DNA of 64,000 nt from Ceratotherium simum simum (Eukaryota; Chordata; Mammalia; Perissodactyla; Rhinocerotidae), in assembly GCF_000283155.1 (NCBI RefSeq), contig NW_004454160.1, positions 11,301,822-11,365,821 of the forward strand, read 5' to 3'. A program made the position numbers and the translations under genes. Shown piece by piece: positions 56,249-58,902 of the stretch (position 1 is its first letter; each line of letters begins with the position of its first letter). Under the pieces are notes generated by a model. It was given only the letters and a program-made list of their open reading frames with translations, was not told the origin of the DNA and did no database searches.

Positions 56249-58704
56249 CAAGGCTGGAACAGCACTGTTGTCATTAGAGTCAGCCTTGGCCTGATAAGAG
56301 TCCCCGCCATTAACACCCAATACAGACTCACAAGAAATTCATATGAAGATTAAGAACAGAGAAGGGCTAATCTACCCTAAATTGGTTTTTCACCATTTAG
56401 GGTTGGAAGCCCCATAACTTGTTGGGTCAGTTCATATTGCCAAACGAAGAATATTATAATAATGGGTTTATTCTCTTCCTTATTGTTTTGGAGTTGAGGG
56501 TGTTCAGCGGCTGGCTACTGTTTGCTCAAGGAGAGTGTAAATAGGACTTGCTGACGCCTGAGGCCAATGAGCATGACTCCTAAGCCACTTTCACTCTGGT
56601 GTGGGGTGTAGATCTAATGGTAAAGAAGCTGAACGGGAAAGGGGGTTAGGTAACTCTAATTTGCGTTTTATTAGTATTTTCTCTTTCAATCCTCAAAGCA
56701 ATCTTTTTTGAGGTAGATGTTATTGAAATACCCATTCCACAGATCCCAAAACTGAGTGGTAAGTAACAGGCAGGGACTGGAACCCTGGTACGTTGAGTTC
56801 CACAGCTTTCCGCTGCCCTAAGCTTACACTCTGTGGCAAGACCTTTTGCTTAGGCAAATGTCAGTCATTTAAAAAGGACTAAAGGCAAAATTTGTACACA
56901 AGTTAGAGTTCTCAAGTATCAATATTCTTCCCTCCTTCCAAGCCAAGATGATACGAAGTGTTTAATTTCTTAAATGTCTCACATTTTCCATAATTGACAA
57001 AGATCTCAACAAGAAGTGGGAGTTGAACTGTAAGATTCTTACCTTCTACTCGGGAGACTCTCATGTTGGATTCTTAGGCTTGAACTGGTTATCTTGGTTG
57101 GTTAGAGCACAAGCCACCAAGGCCAATAAGCCACAGTCACTGACAAAATCATCCTGTTCCCAGCCATCTTTAAAACAGGTCATAAAGTGGCGGAGTGAAA
57201 ACGTAGATGGCCCAGGGCAGGGCATCATCAGGACTGAGAAAAGTTACCAAAACTCCCCCTGACGGGGGTCACTTGTGCCATATTCATGAATGAAGTCAAA
57301 CATCTTCACTTACACAAAAATTCTCTCCTCTCTCCCGCACTTACTTCTTCGTGATCTGTTATGATCTGATGGTTAGGACATCTTCATGATAATATATTTC
57401 CATATGGGATGGGGTTGTTGCTAATCAGTTAACACTGACAACTCATAAAAGATATTTCAACCTCTCAAAACCTTACCCAAGTATGGCATTTTGGGTTACT
57501 TTTACAAGGCTAGACTCTTGATATATTATGAAGCCTTTCACATTTCACAGAGATAACAACTTTTATTTTGCCTTCCCCAATGCAGTTCTCGTAAATGTTT
57601 TGTTGCTGCCTCTGCCATATGGTTAAAAAAAGTTACCCAGAGCACAACAAATATTGTTATTTCAATACTATAGAAACTAAGTTTTGTGACTCCTTAATAT
57701 CTTTTTGTATCCCTCCAAAAAGAATGTTCAAAAGGCATCTTTGGTTAGAAGACATCCACCACCTATTGTTTGAATTATGTTGGCAACATTTTAGAAACAC
57801 CTTGAAAAAGACTAATGACATATGTCAGCAGAAGTCTAGAGAAAGAAAGTAGAGATTAGCAGAAAGTGAGATATTCCAGAACTCAAAATCTGGTCAAAGG
57901 TGGCTCATGTGCTGTCAGGTACTAAGCAAAGCGCACTGGAGGGAGGCAAAGCTATAAAAAGGATCCACATTTAGCAGGCCCACAAGGTAACTGGATGTTT
58001 AATACCGAGCGGAGAGAGAGAGGTGATGGGATCCTTCAGCCTTCTCACACATCTCCCACCTTCATACTCCTTTTTTGAAGCCATGATAAAACCACAAGGA
58101 TTCCCACTTCGCTCCACTACTTTCCACTGGCCTTCATAACTCTTTTCTTTCCCCACTTCTCCCCTTTCCCACTGTCTATTTTGTCCCTGTGTACATAATC
58201 TTCTGTTTTCAACCACTTTTACGGTAATATCATCCCAGCTGGAAAACAACTCGTCTTCTTCTCCCCTCGTTCCAGAGTCCAGAGACCCAGGTGCCTCCTG
58301 GGATCCTCGGAGTTGGGACCTCTCCCCCTGAGCTCAGTAGCCCAAGCTGTGAGGATGATCGATTTCAAGAGTCCTCCAGTGGGCTGGCCTCTCCTCGACG
58401 CCAGTCTGCTCCTCTTCCCTCCCCCCATGCCTCATCCCCAAAGAAATCTAAACTCCACGGCCTCTGAAACTCTCTGCCTAGGTCCCCAAGGTCTCCGCCG
58501 GGATCCAAGATTTTTCTGACCAAAGTGGGGTCGGGTCGGGGAGGACAGTACCTCTTTGCAGGCGTGAAGCTCCGGTCCCGCTCCCTGGGTCACCTGGAAG
58601 GCGGTCTCAACCCAGAGCAGCAGCCACAGAAGCCGGAGCGTGCGCCGCTCAGTTCTTCCCCTGCCTACGGCAGAGGGATGGAGGCTGTACCCAGGCTCAG
58701 CCAT
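1..58704 (-). CDS. ELAPOR1: ELAPOR1, 5' part (coding exons 1-10, spliced, continues past base 1)
   Basis: This gene encodes endosome/lysosome-associated apoptosis and autophagy regulator 1 (KIAA1324/EIG121), a type I membrane protein. Ten exons join in one open frame of 1348 coding bases with matching phases: 58552-58704, 20014-20134, 17688-17880, 12727-12874, 12216-12296, 11482-11587, 11196-11345, 5243-5331, 993-1170 and 146-274. All introns are GT-AG. The exon peptides match the human protein as I remember it almost residue for residue, for example MAEPG..., [23 protein letters not shown] and [16 protein letters not shown]. The encoded part has a signal peptide near residues 22-41, then a Cys-rich ectodomain with TNFR/ephrin-receptor-like repeats around residues 270-410. 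The human protein is about 1000 residues long, so the mannose-6-phosphate-receptor-like domain, membrane segment and tail lie outside. In the literature the gene is oestrogen-induced and linked to autophagy. No stop or frameshift breaks the part seen here. Confidence 0.96.
146..274 (-). CDS. ELAPOR1: ELAPOR1 coding exon 10 (residues 407-450; last exon in window)
   Basis: This 129-base exon follows a CCCCCAG acceptor and encodes (D)[20 protein letters not shown], then [20 protein letters not shown] and MT plus one base of the next codon. The donor is GTAATT, phase 1. It ends the last cysteine repeat visible here. Bases 1-145 are intron 10 and the next exon is outside the window. Confidence 0.95.
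993..1170 (-). CDS. ELAPOR1: ELAPOR1 coding exon 9 (residues 348-407)
   Basis: This 178-base exon encodes [20 protein letters not shown], then [20 protein letters not shown] and [19 protein letters not shown] plus one base. It has another CxxCxxGxF cysteine repeat and two possible N-glycosylation sites (NST and NGS). The acceptor is TTTCTGCAG. An ERE SINE lies just upstream in the gene's sense, with only 16 bp between the exon and its target-site duplication. The donor GTAACC is weak. The length is not a multiple of three, so skipping would shift the frame. Confidence 0.96.
1202..1447 (+). mobile_element. ERE SINE beside ELAPOR1 exon 9
   Basis: A full-length long-type ERE: tRNA-like head GGCCGGCCCCGTGGC, two copies of a 'gatgttagc(t/c)cagggc' tail motif, then poly(A). 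A 16-bp target-site duplication (1186-1201 and 1448-1463, TAAGAACAGCTCAGCCC-like) has one mismatch. It is antisense to ELAPOR1. Confidence 0.93.
1510..1533 (+). repeat. G-run tract
   Basis: Three runs of 5, 8 and 7 G separated by one to three bases lie at 1510-1533 in intron 8, about 340 bp upstream of exon 9 in gene sense. A fourth GGG is available within the longer runs, so a G-quadruplex is possible on the template strand. Confidence 0.6.
1545..2095. mobile_element. L2 fragments
   Basis: 1545-1670 resembles an L2 3' end in plus sense ('cccagtgcctggcacatggt', then '...aaatatcagccaaatgaatg'). 1915-2040 resembles an L2 3' end in minus sense ('atgtgccagacctggtgact', 'ccctgccctcaggaagctcc'). 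The sequence between is unremarkable. Confidence 0.55.
2100..2399 (+). mobile_element. L1 3' end
   Basis: An L1 3' UTR-like tail ('atggtgattatagttaataa', 'tctatctcaataaagctgaa') ends in an A-rich run. A 5'-truncated copy of an old L1M-type element. Confidence 0.7.
2724..2963 (-). mobile_element. ERE SINE (long type)
   Basis: Reverse-oriented ERE with a 17-bp target-site duplication AGAAATGACAAGGTCTT at 2707-2723 and 2964-2980, an exact match. The exact duplication suggests a fairly young insertion. Confidence 0.94.
2981..4080. other. Repeat-poor part of intron 8
   Basis: No exon, RNA gene or recognisable repeat was seen. Open frames across it have no matching splice sites in ELAPOR1 phase and no recognisable product. 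Confidence 0.5.
4085..4770 (+). mobile_element. Two L2 3' ends in tandem
   Basis: Both have the L2 signature: '...tgtcacctcc...gagaggtcatcctaacc' with 'atgaagctccatgagagtag' ending near 4500, then 'cctctgagaggccttccctg' with 'tgagctccccgagggcagga' ending near 4765. Confidence 0.7.
5243..5331 (-). CDS. ELAPOR1: ELAPOR1 coding exon 8 (residues 318-347)
   Basis: This 89-base exon follows an AATTTAG acceptor. It completes Glu and reads [20 protein letters not shown] then HTACDANGE. The donor is GTGGGT, phase 0. Four cysteines continue the ectodomain repeat. The purine-rich start of the exon (AAAAAGGATCC) is unusual next to an acceptor, but the frame and peptide leave no doubt. Confidence 0.95.
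5332..6149. other. Intron 7 sequence next to exon 8
   Basis: No gene recognised. 5830-6090 is T/C-rich and resembles a degraded L2 3' region ('tgaatccctggatggcaaga'), but the match is poor. Confidence 0.4.
6166..6358 (+). mobile_element. ERE SINE (short type)
   Basis: Head, then 'cacatacagcaactagaagg' and 'tgctggggctttgggggaaa', then poly(A). A 16-bp duplication AAAAAAGACCTATTTC occurs at 6150-6165 and about 6359-6374. Confidence 0.93.
6575..6810 (+). mobile_element. MIR SINE
   Basis: Contains the MIR core 'tcactttaggcaagttactt' and 'aacttctctgagccttagt', the typical CORE-SINE segment. Confidence 0.75.
6811..7656. other. Intron 7 unique sequence
   Basis: No exon, RNA or repeat recognised. 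Confidence 0.45.
7670..7918 (-). mobile_element. ERE SINE (divergent long type)
   Basis: Reverse-oriented, with a 'tagttgtagagttgtagctc' central segment not found in the common copies. A 13-bp duplication CCCCTGAGGATTT lies at 7657-7669 and 7919-7931. Confidence 0.92.
7940..8394. mobile_element. Two MIR/L2-like fragments
   Basis: 7960-8120 carries 'caaatcccttaacctctctg' (MIR core). 8190-8394 carries 'ttttacagattaggaaactg' and 'acttgcccaaagtggcacta', the MIR core in the opposite orientation, and is interrupted by the ERE at 8410. Confidence 0.65.
8410..8647 (-). mobile_element. ERE SINE (long type)
   Basis: Reverse-oriented; 15-bp exact duplication GGAGTCCATGCTCTT at 8395-8409 and 8648-8662. 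Confidence 0.94.
8815..9440 (+). mobile_element. L2 LINE, 3' part
   Basis: Over 600 bp with ordered L2 segments: 'agatcatgtcactccccagc', a 'gcctt...ctgccccta' region, 'gctggagggcaggcaccagc', and a 'tggtacatagcaggcactca' 3' end. Confidence 0.75.
9441..10840. other. Intron 7 unique and AT-rich sequence
   Basis: No gene recognised. 10480-10540 resembles a short DNA-transposon fragment ('agcagtggtttttaaactgt'). 10625-10760 is AT-rich. Confidence 0.4.
10845..11025 (+). mobile_element. L2 3' end
   Basis: 'tgtagattccatgaagacag' and 'tagggcctggcagatagtag' are the L2 3' signature. It ends about 170 bp from exon 7. Confidence 0.7.
11196..11345 (-). CDS. ELAPOR1: ELAPOR1 coding exon 7 (residues 268-318, cysteine repeat)
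   Basis: This 150-base exon follows CCCTAG and encodes [20 protein letters not shown], then [20 protein letters not shown] and [10 protein letters not shown]. The regular CxxCxxGxY/CxxCxxxxY spacing is the TNFR/ephrin-receptor type (GCC2_GCC3-like) repeat seen throughout ELAPOR proteins. The donor CAG|GTGATG is weaker than consensus at +4 to +6. Intron phase is 1 on both sides, so the exon is a symmetrical module. Confidence 0.96.
11482..11587 (-). CDS. ELAPOR1: ELAPOR1 coding exon 6 (residues 233-268)
   Basis: This 106-base exon follows a TTTTTAG acceptor and encodes [20 protein letters not shown] and [15 protein letters not shown] plus one base of Gly. The donor is GTACGG, phase 1. Intron 6 behind it is only 136 bp, so exons 6 and 7 sit close together. 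Confidence 0.95.
12216..12296 (-). CDS. ELAPOR1: ELAPOR1 coding exon 5 (residues 206-232)
   Basis: This short 81-base exon encodes 27 residues, [16 protein letters not shown] then [11 protein letters not shown]. It lies between a CCTCAG acceptor and a GTGAGT donor and is phase 0 at both ends. Skipping it would keep the frame and remove 27 residues including one cysteine. Confidence 0.94.
12727..12874 (-). CDS. ELAPOR1: ELAPOR1 coding exon 4 (residues 156-205)
   Basis: This 148-base exon completes the split Ser codon and reads [20 protein letters not shown], then [20 protein letters not shown] and DSSIIFEFF. The acceptor is CTCACAG and the donor GTAAGC, phase 0. The aromatic, beta-rich sequence with few cysteines suggests a folded domain between the cysteine repeats. 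That is inference only. Confidence 0.95.
13220..13400 (-). mobile_element. MIR SINE
   Basis: 'agatgatgaaactgaggctt' and 'cagccagcaagtggcagggc' match the MIR core in reverse sense. Confidence 0.7.
13472..13663 (-). mobile_element. Older ERE SINE
   Basis: Reverse-oriented and diverged: 'gagctaacatctgttgccag', 'aacttaaccactacgccatg', 'gggctggccc'. No clear target-site duplication, consistent with greater age. Confidence 0.85.
13664..14110 (-). mobile_element. L1 3' end (antisense)
   Basis: 'ttttgctattgtgcacactc', 'agtagacctgctgggttaaa', and 'ctccaaagtggttgttatca' are the reverse complement of an L1 ORF2/3' region. Confidence 0.7.
14111..15310. other. Intron 3: short L2/MIR relics and unique sequence
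   Basis: 14120-14260 is an L2 3' end ('ctctgagggcagagaccaga'). 14725-14870 looks like a MIR fragment ('aggatgagggaattgaggca'). Nothing else recognised. Confidence 0.5.
15315..15990 (-). mobile_element. L2 LINE, 3' part
   Basis: A 675-bp reverse-oriented L2: 'ctactttgtgcccgatgtta', '...aggccttgagg', 'tggctggagcatagtaagca', 'agggttttgagcaggaaagt'. Confidence 0.75.
15991..16815. other. Intron 3 unique sequence
   Basis: No exon, RNA or repeat recognised. Confidence 0.4.
16816..17050 (+). mobile_element. MIR SINE
   Basis: 'gacaagtcacttaaccttgc', 'tgagcctccagttcctcatc' and 'taatgggaacagtaatacct' are the MIR core. Confidence 0.8.
17688..17880 (-). CDS. ELAPOR1: ELAPOR1 coding exon 3 (residues 92-156)
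   Basis: This 193-base exon follows a TTTCAG acceptor and is followed by GTGAGT. It begins with the last two bases of a Ser codon, then [20 protein letters not shown], and includes [21 protein letters not shown] CxxCxxGxY-type segment (CKPCAEGRY) resembles a TNFR/ephrin-type cysteine repeat. NCTS near the end is a possible N-glycosylation site. Intron 3 is phase 2. Confidence 0.96.
18015..18308 (+). mobile_element. L1 3' end
   Basis: 'tgtatgattccacttacatg', 'ggtaatggttatgcaactct' and 'atatctcaataaagctgtaa' followed by A's: an old L1 tail. Confidence 0.8.
18590..19110 (+). mobile_element. L2 3' part
   Basis: Ordered L2 segments ending 'gagctcctctagggacagtg' and 'agcaggggctccataaaggt'. Confidence 0.7.
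20014..20134 (-). CDS. ELAPOR1: ELAPOR1 coding exon 2 (residues 52-92)
   Basis: This 121-base exon follows a CTGCAG acceptor and is followed by GTAAGC. It reads [20 protein letters not shown] and ends [10 protein letters not shown] plus the first base of a Ser codon, so intron 2 is phase 1. It holds three cysteines of the N-terminal ectodomain. It is isolated: 38.4 kb of intron 1 lies upstream and 2.1 kb of intron 2 downstream. No long open frame marks it, so it was found by peptide similarity. Confidence 0.94.
20819..21068 (+). mobile_element. ERE SINE (long type)
   Basis: Plus-oriented; ends in a (CA)n-like tail rather than plain poly(A). 12-bp duplication AAAAACAATAAA at 20807-20818 and 21069-21080. 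It is about 0.7 kb upstream of exon 2 in gene sense. Confidence 0.92.
21081..21830. other. Intron 1 unique sequence
   Basis: AT-rich; no gene, RNA or repeat recognised. Confidence 0.4.
21843..22092 (-). mobile_element. ERE SINE with a doubled target site on one side
   Basis: Reverse-oriented long type. TGTGAGCCTAAC is found once before the element (21831-21842) and twice after it (about 22093-22104 and 22109-22120). Confidence 0.92.
22440..22640 (-). mobile_element. MIR SINE
   Basis: 'attgtacagatgagaaaaca' and 'aggtcacacagctggcaagt' match the reverse MIR core. Confidence 0.7.
22641..23624. other. Intron 1 unique sequence
   Basis: No gene, RNA or repeat recognised. Confidence 0.4.
23625..23730 (+). 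repeat. Unassigned repeat, copy 1
   Basis: About 100 bp ('ggtacctgcatggaaatgtg' to 'tgattatcaaagtaatagat') closely resembles 27163-27265 in the same orientation. Family not recognised. Confidence 0.7.
24150..24350 (-). mobile_element. MIR SINE
   Basis: 'ttttacagatgggaaaactg' and 'ttgctcaaggccacgcagcg' match the reverse MIR core. Confidence 0.75.
24351..24920. other. Intron 1 unique sequence
   Basis: No gene or repeat recognised; open frames on both strands have no recognisable product. Confidence 0.4.
24925..25221 (+). mobile_element. L1 3' end
   Basis: 'tgccaagtgaaataaaccag', 'actgtatgattccactcacg' and 'actgtatacttaaaaatggt': an L1 tail with an ERE inserted at its end. Confidence 0.8.
25222..25462 (-). 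mobile_element. ERE SINE (long type)
   Basis: Reverse-oriented; flanked by CCACAATTTTTTT-like sequence on both sides. Inserted at the tail of the L1 above. Confidence 0.9.
25960..26110 (-). mobile_element. L2 3' end
   Basis: 'caacaagtatttattgagga', 'cctattatgtgctaggttcc': reverse L2 3' end. Confidence 0.7.
26226..26585 (+). mobile_element. MLT1-type solo LTR (MaLR)
   Basis: Near full length: starts 'tgtaatggactgtatatttg', has 'tggtatttggaggtggggcc' and 'tataagaagaggaacagagc', and ends 'tggactaagaca'. No internal region, so it is a solo LTR of an ancient mammalian retrovirus-like element. Confidence 0.8.
26586..27160. other. Intron 1 unique sequence
   Basis: Moderately GC-rich; no gene or repeat recognised apart from a possible MIR scrap near 27055-27130. 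Confidence 0.4.
27163..27265 (+). repeat. Unassigned repeat, copy 2
   Basis: Roughly 80% similar by eye to 23625-23730 over about 100 bp, with the same orientation and nearly the same left end ('ggtacctgc'). Confidence 0.7.
27266..27990 (-). mobile_element. Probable old L1-type sequence, antisense
   Basis: 'tcttctattgttggacattg', 'atttcctttggatagattcc' and 'agaagcagaactgctagggt' resemble reverse-sense L1 3' sequence. The exact family is uncertain. 27770-27980 could be a second fragment. Confidence 0.5.
27991..28900. other. GC-rich unique intron sequence
   Basis: No repeat recognised over about 900 bp. Overlapping open frames exist on both strands but none has a recognisable product or a start and splice context worth calling. 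Confidence 0.45.
28905..28990 (+). mobile_element. MER5-type DNA transposon fragment
   Basis: 'cctggagatcacgttaaaaa', 'ttcagattcttgggccctac': part of a MER5-like hAT element. Confidence 0.6.
29319..29612 (-). mobile_element. ERE SINE (composite type)
   Basis: Reverse-oriented; carries both tail modules, 'gagctaacatcc' twice and 'agatagttgtatgtcatagt'. 17-bp duplication AAGGCTGTTCACTTTTT near 29302-29318 and 29613-29629. Confidence 0.92.
29640..30530. other. Repeat-poor intron 1 stretch with X-box
   Basis: GC-rich and free of recognised repeats; includes the X-box at 30058. A candidate regulatory stretch, by inference only. Confidence 0.4.
30058..30070 (+). promoter_or_regulatory. Perfect X-box motif inside ELAPOR1 intron 1
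   Basis: GTTGCC-T-AGCAAC matches the RFX consensus in both half sites. It lies in GC-rich, repeat-free intron sequence and could be an intronic ciliary or RFX enhancer. A single motif is weak evidence by itself. Confidence 0.45.
30540..30810 (+). mobile_element. L2 3' end
   Basis: 'gatcagatgtcagctctgta', 'agaacagtgcctgacacaca', 'agtaagtatttgttgagtga'. Confidence 0.75.
31088..31302 (+). mobile_element. ERE SINE (short type), CpG-rich
   Basis: Plus-oriented with an unusually CpG-rich head ('gcgcgcgccgacgcgcctct'). Duplication AAAAAGAAGCG on both sides. Confidence 0.92.
31314..32080. other. Intron 1 unique sequence
   Basis: No gene, RNA or repeat recognised; CT-rich in the first half. Confidence 0.4.
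32090..32910 (-). mobile_element. L1 3' part (antisense), split by an ERE
   Basis: 'tatggctcagtaacattcca', 'ggtttttgtgtgaacatatg' and 'ggagtggaattgctgggtca' on the left, then 'caaactgtcttccacagagg' on the right of the ERE: one reverse L1 copy in two pieces. Confidence 0.85.
32551..32757 (-). mobile_element. ERE SINE (short type) inside L1
   Basis: Reverse-oriented; 11-bp duplication ACATTTAACTT at 32540-32550 and 32758-32768, splitting the L1 cleanly. Confidence 0.94.
32911..33715. other. Intron 1 unique sequence
   Basis: No gene, RNA or repeat recognised. Confidence 0.4.
33720..34190 (+). mobile_element. L2 mid/3' part
   Basis: L2-like order: 'cctcactggtttcccaggct', 'gtatcactgccccactgttg', 'cttcactccctggcccctgc'. 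Confidence 0.6.
34191..35220. other. Intron 1 unique sequence
   Basis: Partly AT-rich (34320-34450); no gene recognised. 35175-35330 has L2/MIR scraps ('cagcaaatatttgttgaatc', 'agtcacacagctggtcagca'). Confidence 0.4.
35390..35582 (+). mobile_element. MER5A-type DNA transposon
   Basis: Nearly complete non-autonomous hAT: 'ctagtcctcaaagtgtggtc' at one end and 'agtttgggagcccctgcact' at the other, with 'gaatcagaacctctagggtg' inside. Confidence 0.8.
35648..35826 (-). mobile_element. Older ERE SINE
   Basis: Reverse-oriented, diverged: 'gctgaggaagattcactctg', 'aacttaaccactaggctatc', 'gggccagccc'. Confidence 0.85.
35827..37780. other. Longest repeat-poor stretch of intron 1
   Basis: Close to 2 kb with no recognised repeat except possible L2 scraps after 37430. 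No exon recognised. A reasonable place to look for conserved non-coding elements. Confidence 0.4.
37790..38165 (+). mobile_element. L2 3' part
   Basis: 'actacactggccttctttca', 'cctcagggcctttgcatgtg', 'gtgctctcattgcaccattt', 'tggcacatagtgggtctgca'. Confidence 0.8.
38200..38770 (+). mobile_element. L2 3' part
   Basis: Ends with 'ctccttgagggcaagcattg' and 'agcacagtgcctggcacatt', in tandem with the L2 before it. Confidence 0.7.
38830..39370 (+). mobile_element. MLT1-like LTR
   Basis: 'gattaggtcataaaggcgtc', 'agaaggtgtgagataataaa' and 'aaaccactaagttttagggt' fit an older MaLR LTR. Subfamily uncertain. Confidence 0.6.
39480..39690 (+). mobile_element. L2 fragment
   Basis: 'ttctgtgaagctctctttaa', 'ctctgttcatttgcacgttg'; weak match. 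Confidence 0.45.
39693..40415 (+). mobile_element. MLT1-type LTR split by an ERE
   Basis: 'aattcatgtccacccagagc', 'ggaaataggatctttgcaga', 'gtccttataagaaggccatg', '...aactgtgagaataaa', then after the ERE 'cttgtggtactttgttacag'. A solo LTR. Confidence 0.8.
40082..40337 (-). mobile_element. ERE SINE with internal duplication, inside MLT1
   Basis: Reverse-oriented long type. The head region is partly duplicated: 'gcgcacttaacc' at about 40284-40295 and 'gcgagcacttaaccac' at about 40303-40318. Confidence 0.9.
40560..40725 (+). mobile_element. L2 3' end
   Basis: 'ttgtgttcaataaatacttg' and 'gtgaatgaat' end signature. Confidence 0.55.
40986..41136. repeat. Near-perfect inverted repeat (52/51-bp arms, 48-bp loop)
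   Basis: The left arm 40986-41037 and the right arm 41086-41136 are reverse complements except for two substitutions and one extra T in a T run. The paired core contains CAATTACAAATGTTTA. The loop is 41038-41085. No transposon family was recognised and no target-site duplication flanks the pair. It lies in ELAPOR1 intron 1, so the pre-mRNA could form a long hairpin. Confidence 0.9.
41140..42899. other. Intron 1 unique sequence
   Basis: About 1.7 kb, AT-rich, with no gene, RNA or repeat that I can name. Confidence 0.4.
42905..43270 (+). mobile_element. L1 3' fragment
   Basis: 'cagatgcatcagtacctgta', 'aattgtggtacatacacata' and 'aatgaatcacaatttagttg' resemble an old L1 3' end. Confidence 0.6.
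43395..43740 (-). mobile_element. L2 fragment
   Basis: 'gctactatgtggcaggcact', 'aaagagtttatattctagtc', 'gtggagaaaaataaagcagg'. Contains a short (AT)n run near 43521. Confidence 0.65.
43900..44200 (+). mobile_element. L2 fragment
   Basis: 'gccacactggccttctctcc', then '...catgtccttcccttttcttt'. Its 3' 100 bp resembles 46281-46388. Confidence 0.6.
44495..44521 (+). repeat. (TG)n microsatellite
   Basis: Imperfect GT run with one TTTG interruption. Confidence 0.85.
44793..45262 (-). mobile_element. Outer ERE SINE (divergent), host of a second ERE
   Basis: Its two halves, 44793-44909 and 45133-45262, match the divergent copy at 7670-7918 in order and orientation. Confidence 0.9.
44910..45120 (-). 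mobile_element. Inner ERE SINE (short type), nested
   Basis: Reverse-oriented; 12-bp exact duplication TGTAGCTCTTCT at 44898-44909 and 45121-45132, both copies lying in the outer ERE. Confidence 0.95.
45859..46195 (+). mobile_element. ERE SINE (short type) containing the N gap
   Basis: Plus-oriented head and tail flank the 100-N run. 12-bp duplication AAAAATTCTCAG at 45847-45858 and 46196-46207. Without the gap and one 21-base copy it would be 216 bp, the usual length. Confidence 0.93.
45956..46055. other. Assembly gap (100 N) inside an ERE
   Basis: Exactly 100 N. The 21 bases before the gap (45935-45955, from CGACGCGCTG to CTCTGGCC) are identical to the 21 bases after it (46056-46076). Such a placeholder run often marks an unsized or negative gap. 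Confidence 0.97.
46390..47150 (+). mobile_element. MLT1-type LTR split by an ERE
   Basis: 'tttggccaataggacagtag', 'cagaggcttgaaaagagcct' and 'ggggcttgctctcctactgc', then after the ERE 'gaggccatcctagatcatct' and 'ggttgttgttttgagtgatt', ending 'taactgataca'. Confidence 0.8.
46657..46878 (+). mobile_element. ERE SINE (short type) in MLT1
   Basis: 14-bp exact duplication AGAATGAGAGGCCA at 46643-46656 and 46879-46892; long poly(A). Confidence 0.95.
47256..47464 (+). mobile_element. ERE SINE (short type)
   Basis: 18-bp duplication AAAATAAGGAGTACACAG at 47238-47255 and 47465-47482 with one mismatch; (AAAT)n tail. Confidence 0.94.
47483..48126. other. Intron 1 unique sequence
   Basis: No gene or repeat recognised. 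Confidence 0.4.
48127..48436 (+). mobile_element. tRNA-Glu-headed SINE, 3'-truncated
   Basis: Bases 48127-48198 resemble tRNA-Glu(CTC), with CCCTGGTGGTCTAGTGG at the A-box side, the anticodon region CTCTCACC, and a T-arm-like GGGTTCATTTC (degenerate), followed by an encoded CCA at 48199-48201. The body that follows ('gtggtggctgtgagttgctg', 'aagacagactaggaagaagg') is an older SINE body I recognise from equid-type genomes, but I cannot name its family. Divergence in the arms makes a functional tRNA unlikely. It abuts an L1 3' end at about 48441. Confidence 0.75.
48441..49215 (+). mobile_element. Old L1 3' sequence with microsatellites
   Basis: 'acccagtaccccacttctag', 'caacaacacgaatgagttta' are L1 3' motifs. 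It holds a short (TA)n and a (CA)n run of about 14 units at 48835-48880. The sequence from about 49100 belongs to a second old L1 that continues after 49630. Confidence 0.75.
49224..49621 (+). mobile_element. 5'-truncated young L1 3' end
   Basis: 'atactactcagccataagaa', 'caacatggatggacattgag', 'agtgaaataagtcagacgga', 'gatgtacacctgaaattttt', then poly(A). Target-site duplication TGTGTTGT at 49216-49223 and 49622-49629. Inserted in an older L1. Confidence 0.9.
49630..49944 (+). mobile_element. Old L1/HAL1-type 3' sequence (right half)
   Basis: 'cgctcatacactgctggcga', 'attctatttctaggaattta' and 'tatgttcaacaacagaggat' continue the element broken at 49215. Confidence 0.75.
50947..51055 (+). repeat. 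(GATA)n microsatellite
   Basis: Two GATA blocks with GATGATA interruptions, separated by 'ggcaaacag', in the L2 above. Likely polymorphic in length. Confidence 0.95.
51521..51735 (+). mobile_element. ERE SINE (short type) in L2
   Basis: 15-bp exact duplication AAGATAGGAGAAATA at 51506-51520 and 51736-51750. Confidence 0.95.
52020..52240 (-). mobile_element. MIR/L2-type fragment
   Basis: 'tattgagcacttaactatat' and 'gtagctgaaacggtagctag' are weak reverse MIR features. Confidence 0.5.
52243..52985. mobile_element. Unnamed DNA-transposon-like repeat, split by an ERE
   Basis: Left end 'accagcactgtcccatagaa'; right end 'gccacatttcaagtggtcaa' and 'tagccacacgcagctggtga'. I recognise the family pattern from mammalian genomes but cannot name it with confidence. 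Confidence 0.55.
52441..52629 (-). mobile_element. Older ERE SINE
   Basis: Reverse-oriented, diverged. Duplication TACATTCTTTTTTT-like at about 52429 and 52630. Confidence 0.87.
53165..53430 (-). mobile_element. MIR SINE
   Basis: 'tgagtacttactaggcacca', 'gatgaaattgaggcacaagg' and 'aactttcccaagatcgtaca' are reverse MIR features. Confidence 0.7.
53460..53650 (+). mobile_element. ERE SINE (short type)
   Basis: 15-bp duplication AAAAAGGATAGTTTG at 53445-53459 and 53651-53665. Confidence 0.95.
53799..53850 (+). repeat. (TTAA)n/(TTTA)n low-complexity run
   Basis: T run, then AATT and TTTA units; could be the tail of a decayed SINE. Confidence 0.7.
54330..55200 (+). mobile_element. L2 mid part, split by an ERE
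   Basis: 'cttggcttactcctctccat', 'tctccctgacctcagtaaaa', then after the ERE 'tctctgctaacacct...' and 'accccacacctactccacat'. Moderate match to internal L2. Confidence 0.5.
54583..54830 (-). mobile_element. ERE SINE (long type)
   Basis: Reverse-oriented; 13-bp exact duplication TGCCCCCATCTCT at 54570-54582 and 54831-54843. Confidence 0.94.
55290..55490 (-). mobile_element. MIR SINE
   Basis: 'aatcctcacaacagcctcgt', 'cattttatagatcaggaatc' and 'taacttgctcaaagaggcat'. Confidence 0.75.
55930..56243 (+). mobile_element. ERE SINE (composite type) with (GAA)n tail
   Basis: Short-type tail followed by long-type tail; ends in A's and about seven GAA units. 14-bp duplication AGAAACAAGGCTGG at 55916-55929 and 56244-56257. 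Confidence 0.94.
56258..58489. other. Repeat-poor 5' part of intron 1
   Basis: About 2.2 kb next to the promoter with only a MIR scrap (56640-56790). No exon recognised. CpG content rises after 58240. Confidence 0.45.
58552..58704 (-). CDS. ELAPOR1: ELAPOR1 coding exon 1 (residues 1-51, signal peptide)
   Basis: The start codon at 58704-58702 has G at -3 and G at +4, a strong Kozak context. The peptide begins [10 protein letters not shown], has a basic stretch (RGRTERR) and then a hydrophobic run (LRLLWLLLW), which is the signal sequence. It ends GPELHACKE. The donor GTACTG follows the GAG codon, so intron 1 is phase 0. The open frame extends upstream of this ATG, but no in-frame ATG lies between 58704 and 58812, so the chosen start stands. 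The 5' UTR and the transcription start cannot be placed from sequence alone. Confidence 0.95.
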
Positions 58705-58902
58705 AGCGTTGTCCTGAGCGAGCGGCAGCGGCGGCTCAGGTGCTGTGGCTGCTGCTACTGCTGGCAGAAGGCGGAAAAAAAGGGGAGGGAGGTTCACAGG
58801 GGGAGGATGCAAGGGGCTGGGCTCGCTTCAGTCACCTCCCTGCGGCTACGCCAAGGCCGCCCATCCTTGCTTCTCCCTCCTTCCTCTTCTCCTCCTACCC
58901 AC

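Noticed and set aside
57595..57852. 85-codon frame on the plus strand
   Set aside because: ATG-started and rich in Cys and Lys, but no recognisable family, no splice logic and ordinary intron base composition.
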